The position numbers and the translations under genes were made by a program. Below, one piece after another: positions 63,980-64,000 of a stretch of 64,000 nucleotides of DNA. Positions within the stretch are counted from its first letter, which is position 1. Every line of letters starts with the position of its first letter. Source of the DNA: Paraburkholderia sprentiae WSM5005 (GTDB lineage: Bacteria; Pseudomonadota; Gammaproteobacteria; Burkholderiales; Burkholderiaceae); NCBI RefSeq assembly GCF_001865575.2, contig NZ_CP017562.2, positions 496,001 to 560,000 on the forward strand. Direction: 5' to 3'. The notes under the pieces are model-generated. The model worked only from the letters and a program-made list of their open reading frames with translations. It had not been told where the DNA came from and ran no database searches.

Positions 63980-64000
63980 TCAGGCGGCCTGCGCAACCTG
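63980..64000 (-). CDS. C-terminus of a gene continuing beyond the window
   Basis: The minus strand from 64000 reads six codons (QVAQAA) and TGA at 63982-63980, followed by a terminator. The frame is chosen because it places a stop a normal distance before that terminator. Nothing more can be said about the product. Confidence 0.35.
   Translation of the reverse strand, partial: QVAQAA

Overview
This 64-kb window is chromosomal DNA from a high-GC betaproteobacterium of the family Burkholderiaceae, most likely Paraburkholderia. The signs are strong G/C third positions, a drug-efflux operon in the ceoR-llpE-ceoA-ceoB-opcM arrangement, a DUF3348/DUF802/OmpA/DUF2894 cluster, DUF4148 and BON-type small secreted proteins, and an H-NS-like protein with a Lys/Ala-rich tail. 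No rRNA, tRNA, CRISPR array or prophage was seen. The only mobile-element trace is a decayed IS3-family transposase end near 52.8-53.1 kb.

Layout. 0-6.8 kb: a cut-off gene, a secreted FKBP isomerase, DUF488, a frameshifted DUF6765 gene, small unknowns, an H-NS-like protein with two DNA-binding domains, and a cardiolipin synthase. 6.8-11.6 kb (minus): a tightly packed operon of sulfatase, formylglycine-generating enzyme, lone NlpA-type binding protein and a CxxCxxCC metal-binding protein. 11.8-16.4 kb: a BON-like protein, then a Cache sensor kinase and LuxR-type regulator divergent from DUF3311 plus a sodium:monocarboxylate-type symporter. 16.4-23.1 kb: a DadA-like oxidase, then four genes including a MotA/ExbB/ZorA-like channel subunit with a long tail and its MotB/ZorB-like partner, then a HAD phosphatase. 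23-33.6 kb: an unknown Pro/Ala-rich protein, a receiver protein with unknown output, hydrolase plus thioesterase, an EamA exporter, a PhnCDE-type transporter with Pho-box-like sites, and an M14 peptidase coupled to an alpha/beta hydrolase. 33.8-43.8 kb: the 1612-residue NAD-glutamate dehydrogenase, a CDF transporter, a secreted GH28 pectinase, a lipase-chaperone-like protein without a lipase, an aldo/keto reductase and small ORFs. 44-52.2 kb: the CeoR/BpeT-type LysR regulator divergent from llpE and a complete RND tripartite pump. 53.2-62.2 kb: a 3-hydroxyphenylacetate/homogentisate degradation locus (MhaA-MhaB-HmgA-FahA-MaiA, IclR regulators, MBL protein, MFS importer). 62.2-64 kb: decayed DNA with an HpaI aldolase pseudogene, a short coding remnant, and a terminator plus the end of a gene entering from the right.

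How the genes work together. MhaA/MhaB would hydroxylate 3-hydroxyphenylacetate to homogentisate, and HmgA, MaiA and FahA carry it to fumarate plus acetoacetate. Two promoter regions of this locus share a GCAA-N6-TTGC dyad that probably binds the IclR regulator. The sulfatase and its maturase form a sulfate-ester scavenging unit. The four-gene cluster at 17.9-22.3 kb has the hallmarks of an ion-driven 5:2 membrane motor with unassigned cytoplasmic partners, and is the best candidate here for an undescribed system.
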